Source of the DNA: Pigoraptor vietnamica
Taxonomy: Eukaryota > Opisthokonta > Filasterea
DNA length: 19,063 nt
Assembly: GCA_943704525.1 (NCBI GenBank)
Contig: CALSCQ010000642.1
Location: 1-19,063, forward strand
Reading direction: 5' to 3'
Shown here: positions 1 to 9,422 of the stretch, in pieces
Layout of the letters: every line of letters starts with the position of its first letter
How positions within the stretch are numbered: position 1 is the first letter of the stretch
Notes under the pieces: generated by a model
Told to the model about the DNA's origin: nothing
Databases searched by the model: none
What the model saw: the letters and a program-made list of their open reading frames with translations, nothing else
Program-made: the position numbers and the translations under genes

Positions 1-113
<113 letters not shown>

Positions 114-159
114 TATGCCTGTGTATGCCTGTGTATGTGCGTGTGAGATGGGTACGCAC

Positions 160-3020
160 CGGCGGTCGCCCGAGTTGTCGAGGACGGCCTTGGTGCGCAT
201 GAACTCTGTCCACAGGAGGCGCATGTCCGCCTTCATCTGCTTGAGTTCCAGCTTCTCCTCGTCCGTCATCTTCACCGTCGAGTCGAATTTGTGCAGGCGC
301 ACTTCGAGCTGTGGGGTCATCACCTCGAGCTTCTTCTTCAGCCGACGCAGCCAGTAGATCCGCTCGTTGATGCTGTCCATGTCGCATTGCACTGCGAGGG
401 GTAGTGTGTGTGTGTGTGCGTGTGCGTGTGTGCGTGTGCGTGTGTGCGTGCGCGTGTGCGCGTGTGCGTGTGTGCGTGGTGAAAAGGAGAACGCGAGTTG
501 GTGTTTAGTACGCGTGACTGCAAGTGCAGGTTGATGGCCTGGAGGGCCAATGGAGACAAGCGAGAGCGGACACCAACACAAGACGGAAAGAGAGAGCGAA
601 AGCGTAGAGTTCTCTGCATCAATACGAGCACAGGTAATATCGAATGCATACAGCTGATGTGCGTGTGCGTGTGCCTTGAGCGTGTGAGTGCAAACAATAC
701 GAACCCCTCAGCGACGCGATGATCATGGGGTCGTTCGTGCGGTCGATGTATGTGTGGCCCATATTGTTCTTGCACGCGCGGTTGGCGCCGAGGAGAATGA
801 GCATGCACGCAGTCTCCGTGTGCCCTGCGGCAGCACAGGAATTGCGTGAGAGGGAATCGATACACAAGGTTTTTGTGTATGTGATTGTGTGTGTGTTTGT
901 GTGTGTGAGAGTAGTGCGCATGTGCGGTGCATGCAAGCAACAGCACAACGCACCGTTCCGGACGGCGGCGTGGAGAGGAGTGTTGCCGTATTTGTTGGGT
1001 ATGTTGATGTTCGCACCCGCGTGCAGAAGGGCGAGCACGCTGAGTGTGTGGCCGTGCATGGCAGCCTGGTAACGTAACGGTATGAGTCAGGACGACACTT
1101 GCACAGAAGTAAAGTCACACCGAAACTTATTCACACCCAAACGAAAAACATTCGCCCAGAATGGACAAAGTGCAGATCATACCCCCCCCCCCCCCAACCC
1201 AAACCACACATACACACGCACACACACACGCACACATCCCGGACCATCGTCTACGCACAGGGAACGACGCGCTCTCAAGTGCATCCACACACCTCGTACA
1301 GCGGCGTCTTTTGGAGATTATCGAACGAGTTCACTTGCGCCTTGTGCGCCAACAAGACTTCGATCGTGCGAATGTCGTTGCGCGCCGCGGCGAGGTGCAG
1401 CGGCTGCGAAGTGCGGGAAATGTAGATTGAGTATAAAATACAAATATGAGTCGTGCATGCAGCGTATCTGCCTGTGCGTGTGCGTGTTCGAGGAGTGTAC
1501 ATGTGCGTGTCCAGGGATTTGCGCGTGTGAGAGTGTGTACGCTGAGTGTCCGCGGTGCATGTGCGTGTGTGCGTGCGCGTATCGGGGAATAGAACAGTCA
1601 CAGAATCGTAAGGAACGCACCGTCGCGCCCGTTTCCTTGTCGCCGCGGTTGACAGCCTGGTGGGCGTCGCAGCCGGCCAAAAGCATGCGCACTGCAACAC
1701 ACGCACACAATCAGACTTCGGTTCCATTCAAACACACCCTTCACTCACGCAGAACACACACACAACGCACATCAGCACACGAAAAGCCACTTGCCTCACG
1801 ACAACAGGAACAACGAAGGCGCAGGGCACAAAAGTGCCTGCGCACAGACATCGCACGCACACGCCCATTCCACCCAACACACACGGCCGCGCAGTGACCC
1901 ACCCAGTGCGCTCGTGTCCAGCGGGAGCGGTTGCGGTGCAATGGGCGCGGCCGAGCCTTCCGACTGCGGCACGGCCATTTCGCTCTTTGCGTTCTTAATG
2001 GGCGGAAGAACGGCGAGGGGCTTTCCATCGGCGCCTGCAATAGGGCGTGTGAGATGCGGTGAAGTGACCCCCGCACACATACATCCACTCACATCCACGC
2101 ACACGCAAACAAACACGTACAGTCACTCATCCCACACACTCCAGATACACACACTGCTAACGTATCCAAAAATTCCATCACTACCAACTGGCGTAAAGGT
2201 AGAATAGATAAACGCACCCATTCGCAAGACGTTGACGCCCGTCGGCGCTTCCGTGAGCACGCTCATGCTCGCGCCAATTGGCGGGAACGAGGAGCGGATG
2301 CCCTTCCCCCGGTAACCTCCGTTCATGCTGCTGTTGAGGCTGCCGCTGCCGGCCTCGTACAGCATGGGCGCAGTGCCGTAGTGGCTGCGGGTGCCCTGCT
2401 CACAATGAGGTATCCGTGTCAGAGGACACGCTTGCGACAAATGTAACAGTGACGAGATGAATGGGTGCGCAGGAAAGAGTAGAGTACGTGAAAGCAGGTG
2501 GCATTTTTTCCGTGCCCAACGGTTGAATGCAAACGACTACACGCACGGTAATTGCCGCACACACTCCCGCACACACCTTGGGATGCTTGTTCCCGAGGGG
2601 TCGAGGCCGCTTCACAACACCACCGGTCTGTTCGGATACAAATTTAGCCAGGTGACGCAAACTGCATGCATGCATGAGCAACACTCAATCACACACTCTC
2701 TCACACACACACGCACCATCTTGGGGCTGCTGGCATCGACCGACTTTCCGAGGTCCATTTGGCTCTTGTTGTTCGCGCCCTTCTCAATCGACGGCAAGGC
2801 GCGGTTGCCCTTTCCCCGCATCGACTTGGACAGCGCAGGACCGTCCTTTGGCCTTTCCTTCGAGGGGTCGTCGTCGGCAGTGGGCGCCGCTTCCTGTGGC
2901 ACCGTGTTCAGCTGCTGTTGCGACTGGAACGCGGCCTGCCGTTGCGCCACGTTGCTCGACTCTGGGTCCGCGATGGTGCGCCGAAGGTCATAGCCAATGT
3001 TCTCGTAGAGGGCCTAGGAA

Positions 3021-3052
<32 letters not shown>

Positions 3053-3137
3053 TACGTTGCGCGTTGAGCCATACTATGCGTGCAAAGAGTGCTAGTACCG
3101 AGCATTAGCAAAGCCTGAACACGAGCGACAATGCACG

Positions 3138-3194
<57 letters not shown>

Positions 3195-3733
3195 AAACTG
3201 CCCGTGTAGGGACGCACCTTGTAGAGCTTGTCGAGCACATCGCGGACCATTTCGGCCGCCGGGTTCCTCACTAGCGACGCATCCGCATCTGCGTACCAAA
3301 ACGATGGGCGCGTGTGAGTATGTCAGTAAGTACGGGTGGGTTTGATAGTGATACTATTGGGCGGAACACGTCGCGGTGTGCGCGCTCATTGTGCGTGGAG
3401 GTGTTCATGTGTGTGTGTGTAGGTGTGTGTGTGTGCTATTCCCGGGTGCGTTGTATGCGTGCGTGCGCAATAGTGTTGTGAGCCAGTACAGCATATTTCT
3501 GAGCCAAACAGCACGCTCTCAGTGTGAGAGAGAAGCTCTACGGAGCACGGAAAACGGACCGCCTCAACAGGCACAATTCGACCTAGTTGCTGTCACTCTC
3601 ACACACTACAGAGCCCAATTCTTGCATACTCACCCGCTTTGACGGGCTCCACCGTGATGGGGCCGCCTGGCATCTGCGCGGGAGGGTCGGCCGCAAGGGG
3701 CCGCTGAAGTGGGGGCGCCACCTCGGCCGCCAT
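160..3733 (-). CDS. Ankyrin-repeat protein with coiled-coil region (11 exons, 3' end outside window)
   Basis: Minus-strand gene. Coding exons, 5' to 3', are 3733-3634, 3288-3218, 3013-2717, 2627-2577, 2395-2218, 2034-1903, 1691-1621, 1403-1293, 1065-954, 824-705 and 391-160. All joints are GT-AG and keep frame, giving about 491 residues before the last visible donor at 159. Residues 1-275 are low-complexity, polar and Pro/Gln/Ser-rich. Residues about 277-412 form roughly four ankyrin repeats, with TPLHLAAARND, TPLYEAAMHGH and TPLHAAVRNGH helices and VLLAHKAQVN-type endings. The last exon is a charged helix rich in Lys, Glu and Leu, probably a coiled coil. Ankyrin repeats bind proteins, so a scaffold role is inferred; partner and pathway are unknown. 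The start ATG sits in GTGAAATGG, and an AG just upstream could end a 5' UTR intron. The acceptor at 2396 could instead be three bases earlier. The 51-nt exon is the least certain. Confidence 0.85.
403..479. repeat. Imperfect TG/CG repeat in ankyrin-gene intron
   Basis: Alternating TG tract interrupted by CG steps. It fills much of the intron between the exons ending at 705 and starting at 391, and stops about 10 nt before the acceptor AG at 392. Confidence 0.9.
1182..1195. repeat. C14 homopolymer in ankyrin-gene intron
   Basis: Fourteen consecutive C on the plus strand (G14 on the gene strand), followed by an irregular CA tract to about 1236. It lies in the intron 1066-1292. Confidence 0.9.
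3014..3053 (-). repeat. (CT)n plus C-run polypyrimidine tract at a splice acceptor
   Basis: On the plus strand this is (AG)n followed by a G run; on the gene strand it is a C run and (CT)n ending in TTTCCTAG, directly in front of the exon that starts at 3013. A microsatellite therefore serves as the polypyrimidine tract of this ankyrin-gene intron. Confidence 0.85.
3133..3192. repeat. (CG)n/(CA)n microsatellite in ankyrin-gene intron
   Basis: A short CG alternation passes into a perfect CA tract inside the intron 3014-3217, about 25 nt from the donor of the preceding exon. Confidence 0.95.
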
Positions 3734-3763
3734 TTCACCCGAGCTGCAGACAAAGGACGACGA

Positions 3764-4018
3764 GGAAGTCAGCGCGCCGTGTGTGAAGATGCGTACGTAG
3801 TGCCATGCAGTTGGACATTGTATGGTGCATGTGTACGTGGTGAGCGGGACGAGTAGGAGTAAGTTTGCGTGTCGTAAAGCGGAGGATTAAGGAAGTCAGC
3901 GCGAAGTGAATGAAGAAGCGTACGTAGTGTCATGCAGTGTGGGGGACTGTGGATGCAGGTGAGCCCATATGTGCTAGTAGCACACAGCGAGCAGAGCTGT
4001 CGTGAAGCGGAGAATTAA
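3764..4018. repeat. Diverged 127/128-bp tandem direct duplication
   Basis: Copy 1 (3764-3890) and copy 2 (3891-4018) abut. Both begin GGAAGTCAGCGCG, share CGTACGTAGTG(C/T)CATGCAGT about 30 bp in, have GTGAGC in the middle and end AAGCGGAG(G/A)ATTAA. The middle parts differ by substitutions and small indels. The pair lies immediately upstream of the ankyrin gene start at 3733, so it is in that gene's 5' leader or promoter. Confidence 0.85.
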
Positions 4019-4379
4019 ACACAAGCCGTCTCCTACGAAACTCGACCACCACACGCGGAGGCTTTGCAGAAGACCCACTTGCCCACGACAAGTCGAGCGA
4101 ACAAAGCGCTATTACCGGCGCATTCGGCACATCCGTTGGCGGACGACTACGCTCAGGTGAGGCTGAAACAGTGGACTGGAAAAAACTCCGACGGCCACTC
4201 CGACAGTACACACGCCCTCTTGTAACACGCACACACGCACACAGAGTAATGTCTTGTGCACTGTTTGCGTGTGAGTAAGAGAGAGAGAGAGGTGTGTGTG
4301 TGTGTGTGTCTGACATGGGCGCGTGCGCTAGCTTGTGAAACCGATATTGGGTGATGCTGGTTGATTGGTCGCCCATACT
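4019..4379. other. Intergenic stretch without a supportable gene
   Basis: A minus-strand open frame of 148 codons spans 3930-4376, but it crosses the tandem duplication and a TG microsatellite near 4290-4310, and its translation shows no domain I recognise. It could include upstream leader exons of the ankyrin gene. I do not call a gene. Confidence 0.5.
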
Positions 4380-4690
4380 GAACCCATAATTAAGAATCAG
4401 CCGGGGCTAATAAATTGGCGCTGTCACAAAAATACAATTAAAATGAACACATGGGCAAATTAAATGGACTTGTTGTACGCTAAAATCATCCCTACACCTC
4501 CTGATATAGACAAATATATGAACAGACTTCTGCTAATTTTATTACAGAAAAATATTTTGTATGAAATATGTATGACAAAAGCTGAGTAAGATGTATTACT
4601 AAACGTCCCTAGAAACGAATCCGACTGACACATTTTCCATTTATGGAAATACTTGTCCGGACATACAACTAGAAAAGGCGCGAAAAAAAA
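4380..4690. promoter_or_regulatory. AT-rich island between divergent genes
   Basis: This block is visibly A+T-rich against GC-rich surroundings. It lies between the start codons of the ankyrin gene (3733, minus) and the dioxygenase gene (4908, plus). It contains TTTCCAT-TT-ATGGAAA, an inverted repeat at 4634-4649. No frame gives a convincing protein. A shared promoter or replication-associated region is inferred from position and composition. Confidence 0.55.
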
Positions 4691-4907
4691 AATTGCGCGA
4701 AAGAAAAAGTGAGGGGCGCGACACAATTGGAACACGGCCAGGGGGAGCAACATTAACAGCGCCTGCACCCCCCCACTCATCAAGCCTGTGGCTCTGTCAC
4801 CTCAGTGCGCGCACTACTGTCCGCCGTTTACGCCGAGAGGGGATCCACCTTTCACTTAAAGCTTCACCAAAGAAACTCGCGAACAAGAGCAGCATTCGCG
4901 AGAGAAA

Positions 4908-6251
4908 ATGTCGGACGTGTCTGACACCGCCGGCGACGACTACTCCGACGACTCTGACGAGCGCACCGAGTTCGACCCGATCGTCGAACTCGCCGACAAG
5001 GTGCGCAACTCGCCGAACCAAGGCCAGCCGTTCGCGAGCGGCACCGTCGCCATCTGTCCCCACGTGCGCCCCAAGAGCATCCCCGCGGGCTCGATCGAGA
5101 CGGTGTCCGAGTGGAGCCCTTCGTCGCTCCAGCGCGTTGCCGCCGTTTGCAAGCAGTCGCCCTTCGGCCGCGGCGGGGAGACGGTCGTCGACGAGAACGT
5201 GCGCAAGGCCCTCGAGATGCAGGCGGCTGACATGTCCATCGACAACATCGGCGAGTGGGACACGCAGCTGAAGAGCAAGATCCTTCCCAAGGCCCTCTCG
5301 CAGCTGTGCCCCGGCGTTCCCGCCACGTGCTTCATGGCGCGGCTGCACAAGATGACGCTCTACCAGCAGGGGTCGTTCTTCCACGCGCACCGCGACACGC
5401 AGTACAGCGACGACCACTTTGGGACACTCGTCGTCATGATCCCCTCGCGCTGCGTCGGCGGCCAGCTCTCCCTGCGCCACGGTGACGCTACGGAGGCCTT
5501 CGAGGCCAAGAAGAAGTGTGTCTGGGTCGCCTTCTTCGCGGACGTCGAGCACGAGGTCCTCAAGGTCAAGTCCGGACACCGCGTCTCGCTCCTCTACCAC
5601 CTCTACCGTCAGAGCCACGTCGACATTCCTCGCCCGTCGCCAGCGGCTGCGGCGAAGGCGCGCGCCAGGGTGGACGCACTAGTCAACGCGGTCAAGGGCC
5701 TCGCCAAGACCAGCGCCGCTCGCAGCATCGGCTTTTTGCTGAGGCACGTCTACGGTGGTGCCGTGACTCCCAAGTCGCTCAAGACGTCGGACGGAACGCT
5801 GTACCGCGCGCTTGCGAACACTGGCTTTCCCATCCGCCTCATTCCCATCGAGTTGTACGTGTCTGGGACAGGCTGGTGCGACGACGGCCGCTCGCTGCGC
5901 ACCGCGGCGAACCTTATGGACTACATCGTCGAAATTTACGAGACGACGCCGGACCGTTCGCGCCGCCGGATCGTGTATTCCGAATCGCACATGCCCGAGT
6001 GGCCGGACTGCTCAGCCGAGGACCGCGAGAACACGAAGATACAGTTCTGCGAACGGGACCTCTACGAGCTCGCACGCTTTGCCAAGGCGGCGGACAGGAG
6101 GATCCAGGGGACAGGCAACGAGGGCAGCGCCGCCAGCTTCCGCTACAAGCGAATGGCGCTGGTCGTTGACATTGCCCCTGCCGACCAGGCCTACTACGGC
6201 AAGTGGAGAGAGAGGGACGACGAGCACGACTGCTGGCGGTACCTCCCTTGA
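4908..6251 (+). CDS. 2-oxoglutarate/Fe(II)-dependent dioxygenase (prolyl 4-hydroxylase-like)
   Basis: A single-exon gene of 447 residues; the ATG follows GAGAGAAA and the stop is TGA. Residues 1-25 are acidic. The double-stranded beta-helix core is clear: CFMARLHKMTLYQQGSFF leads to H161-R-D163 as the iron-binding HxD pair, then FGTLVVMIPS, GGQLSLRHG, AFFADVEHEV with distal iron ligand H215, and GHRVSLLYHLY with R225 placed to bind the 2-oxoglutarate carboxylate. All expected catalytic residues are present, so the enzyme should be active: it would couple 2-oxoglutarate and oxygen to hydroxylation of an unknown substrate. The C-terminal 200 residues carry FLLRHVYGG and a GNEG segment, which I recall from long amoebal and fungal relatives. 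No signal peptide is seen, so it is probably cytosolic or nuclear. A TGTAA occurs about 40 nt past the stop. Confidence 0.9.
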   Translation: MSDVSDTAGDDYSDDSDERTEFDPIVELADKVRNSPNQGQPFASGTVAICPHVRPKSIPAGSIETVSEWSPSSLQRVAAVCKQSPFGRGGETVVDENVRKALEMQAADMSIDNIGEWDTQLKSKILPKALSQLCPGVPATCFMARLHKMTLYQQGSFFHAHRDTQYSDDHFGTLVVMIPSRCVGGQLSLRHGDATEAFEAKKKCVWVAFFADVEHEVLKVKSGHRVSLLYHLYRQSHVDIPRPSPAAAAKARARVDALVNAVKGLAKTSAARSIGFLLRHVYGGAVTPKSLKTSDGTLYRALANTGFPIRLIPIELYVSGTGWCDDGRSLRTAANLMDYIVEIYETTPDRSRRRIVYSESHMPEWPDCSAEDRENTKIQFCERDLYELARFAKAADRRIQGTGNEGSAASFRYKRMALVVDIAPADQAYYGKWRERDDEHDCWRYLP

Positions 6252-6324
6252 GGCGTTTATTATTATGTGCGTGCTTTGCGACACACTTTGTAATTTAAGT
6301 GCTTGCGTGTTAACTTAATGAACC

Positions 6325-6351
6325 GGCTTCACCCCGTGCGGGATGGAAGCC
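6325..6351 (+). other. GC-rich hairpin downstream of the dioxygenase gene
   Basis: GGCTTC at 6325-6330 pairs with GAAGCC at 6346-6351, and CCC/GGG pair inside around a small GTGC loop. It lies 74 nt past the dioxygenase stop and could be a 3' UTR structure. It has no tRNA-like features. Confidence 0.4.
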
Positions 6352-6419
6352 GTGGCCTCAATTCACAGCAACGTGTACTGTGTTACTAGAAATACGCATG
6401 TGCAAGACACAATTGAATG

Positions 6420-6880
6420 CAATGTGGACGAATCAACTCCACGACGATCGGCCGCAAGGCGTTCCTTTCGAACGTCGGCGAGCGGGGTCCGGACATGACG
6501 TTCTGCCGGGAGTTCCCTCCGGTGCTGTCGAACCCGGTTCTCTATCCAGGAAACCCCTTTGTGCGACTTCTGTGTATGCGTACTTGCGATGCCGCTTGTT
6601 GGACGACATGTTACGCCAATGTGGGAGATATGCTCACAGCGCACTCATGCATGCTTGCATGTCCTTATCACCTGTCTTCACACTTGGATCCCGCACGCAT
6701 GTCGTTATCACCTTCTTCAGAATGAATCACGCACTCGCTATCACTGTCTTCACACTGAAACCACGTGACCTATGGCACGTGTGGAAAGGCCTTCCAACGG
6801 CCGGCCTGTTGGGGGCCATTTGGCCGGGTGAAGCTGGATTGGGATACATTAACGACAAGCCAACTCGAGAACATGAAACA
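6420..6880 (+). other. Two coding-like patches of unknown nature
   Basis: Within the convergent gap after the dioxygenase gene, 6425-6560 reads as ...GRKAFLSNVGERGPDMTFCR... and continues through PPVLSNPVLYPGNP. About 200 nt later, 6755-6880 reads LWHVWKGLPTAGLLGAIWPG and continues. Both have GC-rich, balanced composition unlike the simple-sequence DNA around them. The reverse strand is also open over the first patch. They may be gene relics or exons of an unrecognised gene. The segment between them holds three loose copies of a TATCACNGTCTTCACACT-like phrase (about 6663-6755). Confidence 0.25.
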
Positions 6881-6889
6881 ATGTCACAG

Positions 6890-7020
6890 CCGCTTCATTC
6901 TTCGTGCGAATGGACACACACACGCGCACCACCGCTTCATTTTCTTCGTGCGAATGGACACACACGCGCACACACCACCGCTTCATTCTTCGTGCGAGTG
7001 GACACACACACGCACACACA
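6890..7020. repeat. Minisatellite, three units of 42-46 bp
   Basis: Three successive units start at about 6890, 6932 and 6978. Each has CCGCTTCATT, then CTTCGTGCGA(A/G)TGGAC, then a short CACACGC tail. Unit 2 has a small insertion in the T-rich part. The array leads into the CA-rich left end of the duplicated unit that carries the paralogous genes. Confidence 0.88.
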
Positions 7021-7126
7021 AGCACCGTCCCCGCCGGACACCCTGACGAAGTTGAACGGATTTCGGCGACACTGACAACAGCAAGAGACCGACCTCAACA
7101 CATGGCCGCAATAGACCACAAGACGG

Positions 7127-7152
7127 TGTAACACACACACACACACACACAC
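7127..7152. repeat. Short (CA)n tract in duplicated unit A
   Basis: A TGTAAC hexamer leads directly into a CA tract of about ten repeats. In unit B the matching place at 8332 has TGTAACAGACAAACACAC, so the tract expanded in unit A or eroded in unit B. Confidence 0.8.
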
Positions 7153-7280
7153 AAGCACAAGCACGGCAAAGGGGCCCTCTGTGAGCCCAGCAGAAGTGAA
7201 AAGCATCTCCAAGCACTCTCGAACGTAACACAGTCTGCAGCTACCCTAAATCCGCACGTCCGTCGGAGTCCGAGCTCGAG

Positions 7281-7943
7281 TCATTTCGCGTCAGCGTCCG
7301 AGCCGTCCGGATCGCACCACCACCCACTCTCGACAAAGCCCGCGCCGTCAATCTCCGTGAACTCCGGCACCGGCGGCCGCTCCCTCTCGACCGAAATCTC
7401 GTCGCAGACCCACGTGCCGATGAACTTCGTCTGTTTGTAGTAGTCGGGGTTTTTGGTCGTCATGAGCGGGAGAGGGTGAATCTTGTACCCTTCGTCGTCC
7501 ATCGGGACGGTGCGCTTGTCGATAAACTGGCGCTTCGTGTGGTTCACGAGGAAGGGGTAGGTCCACGTGTCGAACGCCGAGCGCACGGAGGTATACTGTT
7601 TGTACAAGTAGTCTTCCTGGCATAGCCGATAGAGCGTCTTTCCCGTGCCCTCCCACTCGTCGTCGTAATCGCACGCCCACACAACGCGCGACTTCAGCAG
7701 CATCTCAAAGAGCGCGACAGACTCGACGGGATCTGCATCCACGTACATTCTGGCAAAAATGTCGCCGGCAATCTGCAGCGTGACCGGCCTGTACGTACTG
7801 TCGCTGCGCCGGCGCTGCTCCGCGGTGAGCTGGTACGCATGCTCGCACATCTTGAGACCTCCAAAGAAGCGCATCCACACAGCCACCGTGTGCTTGCCAT
7901 TCGCCTCGCGACGGAGAATAACGGGGACGTAGTAGGCACCCAT
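7281..7943 (-). CDS. Conserved protein of unknown function, paralogue A (220 aa)
   Basis: The start is set at MGAYYV (7943) because the neighbouring paralogue starts at the same residue; an in-frame ATG 33 nt upstream is possible. The protein opens MGAYYVPVILRREANGKHTV, has a variable middle, then a block near-identical to paralogue B: ACDYDDEWEGTGKTLYRLC, YPFLVNHTKRQFIDKRTVP, IHPLPLMTTK and FIGTWVCDEISV. No signal peptide or membrane segment is visible. The NHTK(R/K)-Y/F-I...G-W-D-I pattern reminds me of small proteins seen in protists and bacteria, but I cannot name a family and give no function. The C-terminus is shorter than in B: a frame change ends it at DADAK, while DNA matching B's Ser/Asp tail persists past the stop. 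No intron is seen. Confidence 0.8.
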   Translation of the reverse strand: MGAYYVPVILRREANGKHTVAVWMRFFGGLKMCEHAYQLTAEQRRRSDSTYRPVTLQIAGDIFARMYVDADPVESVALFEMLLKSRVVWACDYDDEWEGTGKTLYRLCQEDYLYKQYTSVRSAFDTWTYPFLVNHTKRQFIDKRTVPMDDEGYKIHPLPLMTTKNPDYYKQTKFIGTWVCDEISVERERPPVPEFTEIDGAGFVESGWWCDPDGSDADAK

Positions 7944-8129
7944 CGCCAACCGGGGTCGATGGGCCACTCTATACACTGAAGCACCGCGCGCTCGAGTGCA
8001 CTGTCCCGGCCGATAATACCTGTCCGCACGCGTGTTGTAAACGTCAGTCGCACGATAAGCTCAGAGCACTCCGGGCGGGTTTGTGCTTACTGGCGCGGCG
8101 TTTTCATTATTTTTTGGGCGGGCCTTTTT
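7944..8129. other. 5' flank of paralogue A
   Basis: The first 30 nt upstream of the start match the leader of paralogue B; beyond that the two flanks diverge until the T-rich stretch at 8097-8130. No gene is seen here. Confidence 0.5.
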
Positions 8130-8146
8130 GTTACATTTATGTTACA
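8130..8146. promoter_or_regulatory. Paired GTTACA element upstream of paralogue A
   Basis: GTTACA occurs at 8130-8135 and again at 8141-8146, one helical turn apart, about 190 bp upstream of the start of paralogue A. The same arrangement lies in the matching place of unit B and, independently, upstream of the SUMO-motif gene. A protein-binding site is inferred. Confidence 0.4.
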
Positions 8147-8151
8147 AAGAG

Positions 8152-8172
8152 CACACACACACACACACACCG

Positions 8173-8234
<62 letters not shown>
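8152..8234. repeat. (CA)n microsatellite at duplication junction
   Basis: A CA tract, interrupted once by CGG near 8171-8173, separates duplicated units A and B. Confidence 0.96.
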
Positions 8235-8239
<5 letters not shown>

Positions 8240-8435
8240 TCCGCTCAACACCCTGACGAGCGCAGAAGGTATTGATACACACGGCGGGAGACCAGCCTCA
8301 ACATGCACGGCCATAGACAACCGAAGAAAGGTGTAACAGACAAACACACAACTTCTGAGCGGCAAAGGAGCCCTCTGTAAGCCCAGCAAAGGGGAAAAGC
8401 ATCCCCAAGCGCTCTCGAGCGTAACACAGTCTGTT

Positions 8436-9170
8436 CTAATCCGCACGTCCGTCGGAGTCCGAGCTCGAGTCCGCCTCGCCAGCAGCCGGCGTAGCGTCCG
8501 CGGGCTGATCACGCCACCACCCACTCTCGACAAAGCCCGCGCCGTCAATCTCCGTGAACTCCGGCACCGGCGGCCGCTCCCTCTCGACCGAAATCTCGTC
8601 GCAGACCCACGTGCCAATGAACTGCGTCTGCTTGTAGTAGTCGGGGTCTTTGGTCGTCATGAGCGGGAGAGGGTGAATCTTGTACCCTTCGTCGTCCATC
8701 GGGACGGTGCGCTTGTCGATAAACTGGCGCTTCGTGTGGTTCACGAGGAAGGGGTAGGCATCCGCGTCGAACGTAGGGTGAGGCGTGGACACGGAGGGAT
8801 ACTCCTTGTGCGCGTAATCTTCTTCGCACAGCCGATAGAGCGTCTTTCCCGTGCCCTCCCACTCGTCGTCGTAATCACAGGCCCACACAACGCGTGACTT
8901 GTGAAACCCACCCTCCGGAGTCAGCAGCATCTCAAAGACCGCGAGAGACTCGAAGGGATTTGCCATGTGGAACGTCCTGGTACCCTCCCCCACAACATGC
9001 AGCGTGAGCGGCCCGTAGCCGGAGCGGGCGCTGCGCCAGCGCTGCTCCGCGGTGACCTGGTACGCATGCTCGCACATCTTGAGACTTCCGAAGAAGCACA
9101 TCCACACAGCCACCGTGTGCTTGCCATTCGCCTCGCGACGGAGAATAACGGGGACGTAGTAGGCACCCAT
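8436..9170 (-). CDS. Conserved protein of unknown function, paralogue B (244 aa)
   Basis: Tandem paralogue of the gene at 7281-7943. The start at MGAYYV (9170) is chosen because the frame upstream reads through the poly-A/T tract as poly-Lys, which is not credible coding. The N-terminal 45 residues and the last 100 residues are nearly identical to paralogue A. The middle differs, with TPEGGFHKSRV and PSVSTPHPTFDADA segments that lengthen it. It ends in a Ser/Asp-rich tail (EADSSSDSDGRAD) lost from A. No signal peptide or membrane segment is seen and function is unknown. The conserved C-terminal half, with YPFLVNHTKRQFIDKRTVP and FIGTWVCDEISV, is the likely functional core. No intron is visible. 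Confidence 0.85.
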   Translation of the reverse strand: MGAYYVPVILRREANGKHTVAVWMCFFGSLKMCEHAYQVTAEQRWRSARSGYGPLTLHVVGEGTRTFHMANPFESLAVFEMLLTPEGGFHKSRVVWACDYDDEWEGTGKTLYRLCEEDYAHKEYPSVSTPHPTFDADAYPFLVNHTKRQFIDKRTVPMDDEGYKIHPLPLMTTKDPDYYKQTQFIGTWVCDEISVERERPPVPEFTEIDGAGFVESGWWRDQPADATPAAGEADSSSDSDGRAD

Positions 9171-9323
9171 CGTGCAACCGGGGGTCAAAGGGTCACTCTG
9201 TGTGCGACTGCCCGACACTGCCGTGTGAGAACTGTCTGCCGCGCGAATTGTTGTACAAGACAAGAACGGAGAACTCAGCCCTTTGTGCGCGCGGAAGAGG
9301 TGCGTTACAGCCGTCGCTTCTTT

Positions 9324-9325
<2 letters not shown>

Positions 9326-9395
<70 letters not shown>
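9326..9395. repeat. T70 homopolymer
   Basis: Seventy consecutive T on the plus strand (A70 on the minus strand), preceded by TTCTTTTC. It sits 156 nt upstream of paralogue B. The equivalent place in unit A is a broken T-rich run (8097-8130), so it looks like expansion of an existing T-rich stretch. Confidence 0.95.
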
Positions 9396-9396
<1 letters not shown>

Positions 9397-9405
9397 TGCC
9401 AGTGT

Positions 9406-9422
9406 GTTACCGATTTGTTACA
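9406..9422. promoter_or_regulatory. Paired GTTAC element upstream of paralogue B
   Basis: GTTAC at 9406-9410 and GTTACA at 9417-9422, again 11 bp apart, just beyond the T70 tract. This is the counterpart of the element at 8130-8146 and is about 240 bp upstream of the start of paralogue B. Confidence 0.4.

Noticed and set aside
4460-4783. 107-codon hydrophobic minus-strand open frame in the AT-rich island
   Set aside because: Phe-rich stretches come from A/T-rich DNA; no domain, and the setting is a divergent promoter.
4797-5618. 273-codon minus-strand open frame
   Set aside because: It is antisense to the dioxygenase gene, whose catalytic motifs are clear; high GC at third positions opens the reverse frame.
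8081-8336. Open frames translating as poly-Thr-His or poly-Val-Cys
   Set aside because: They are translations of CA/TG microsatellites, as at the window edges and at 11615-11935.
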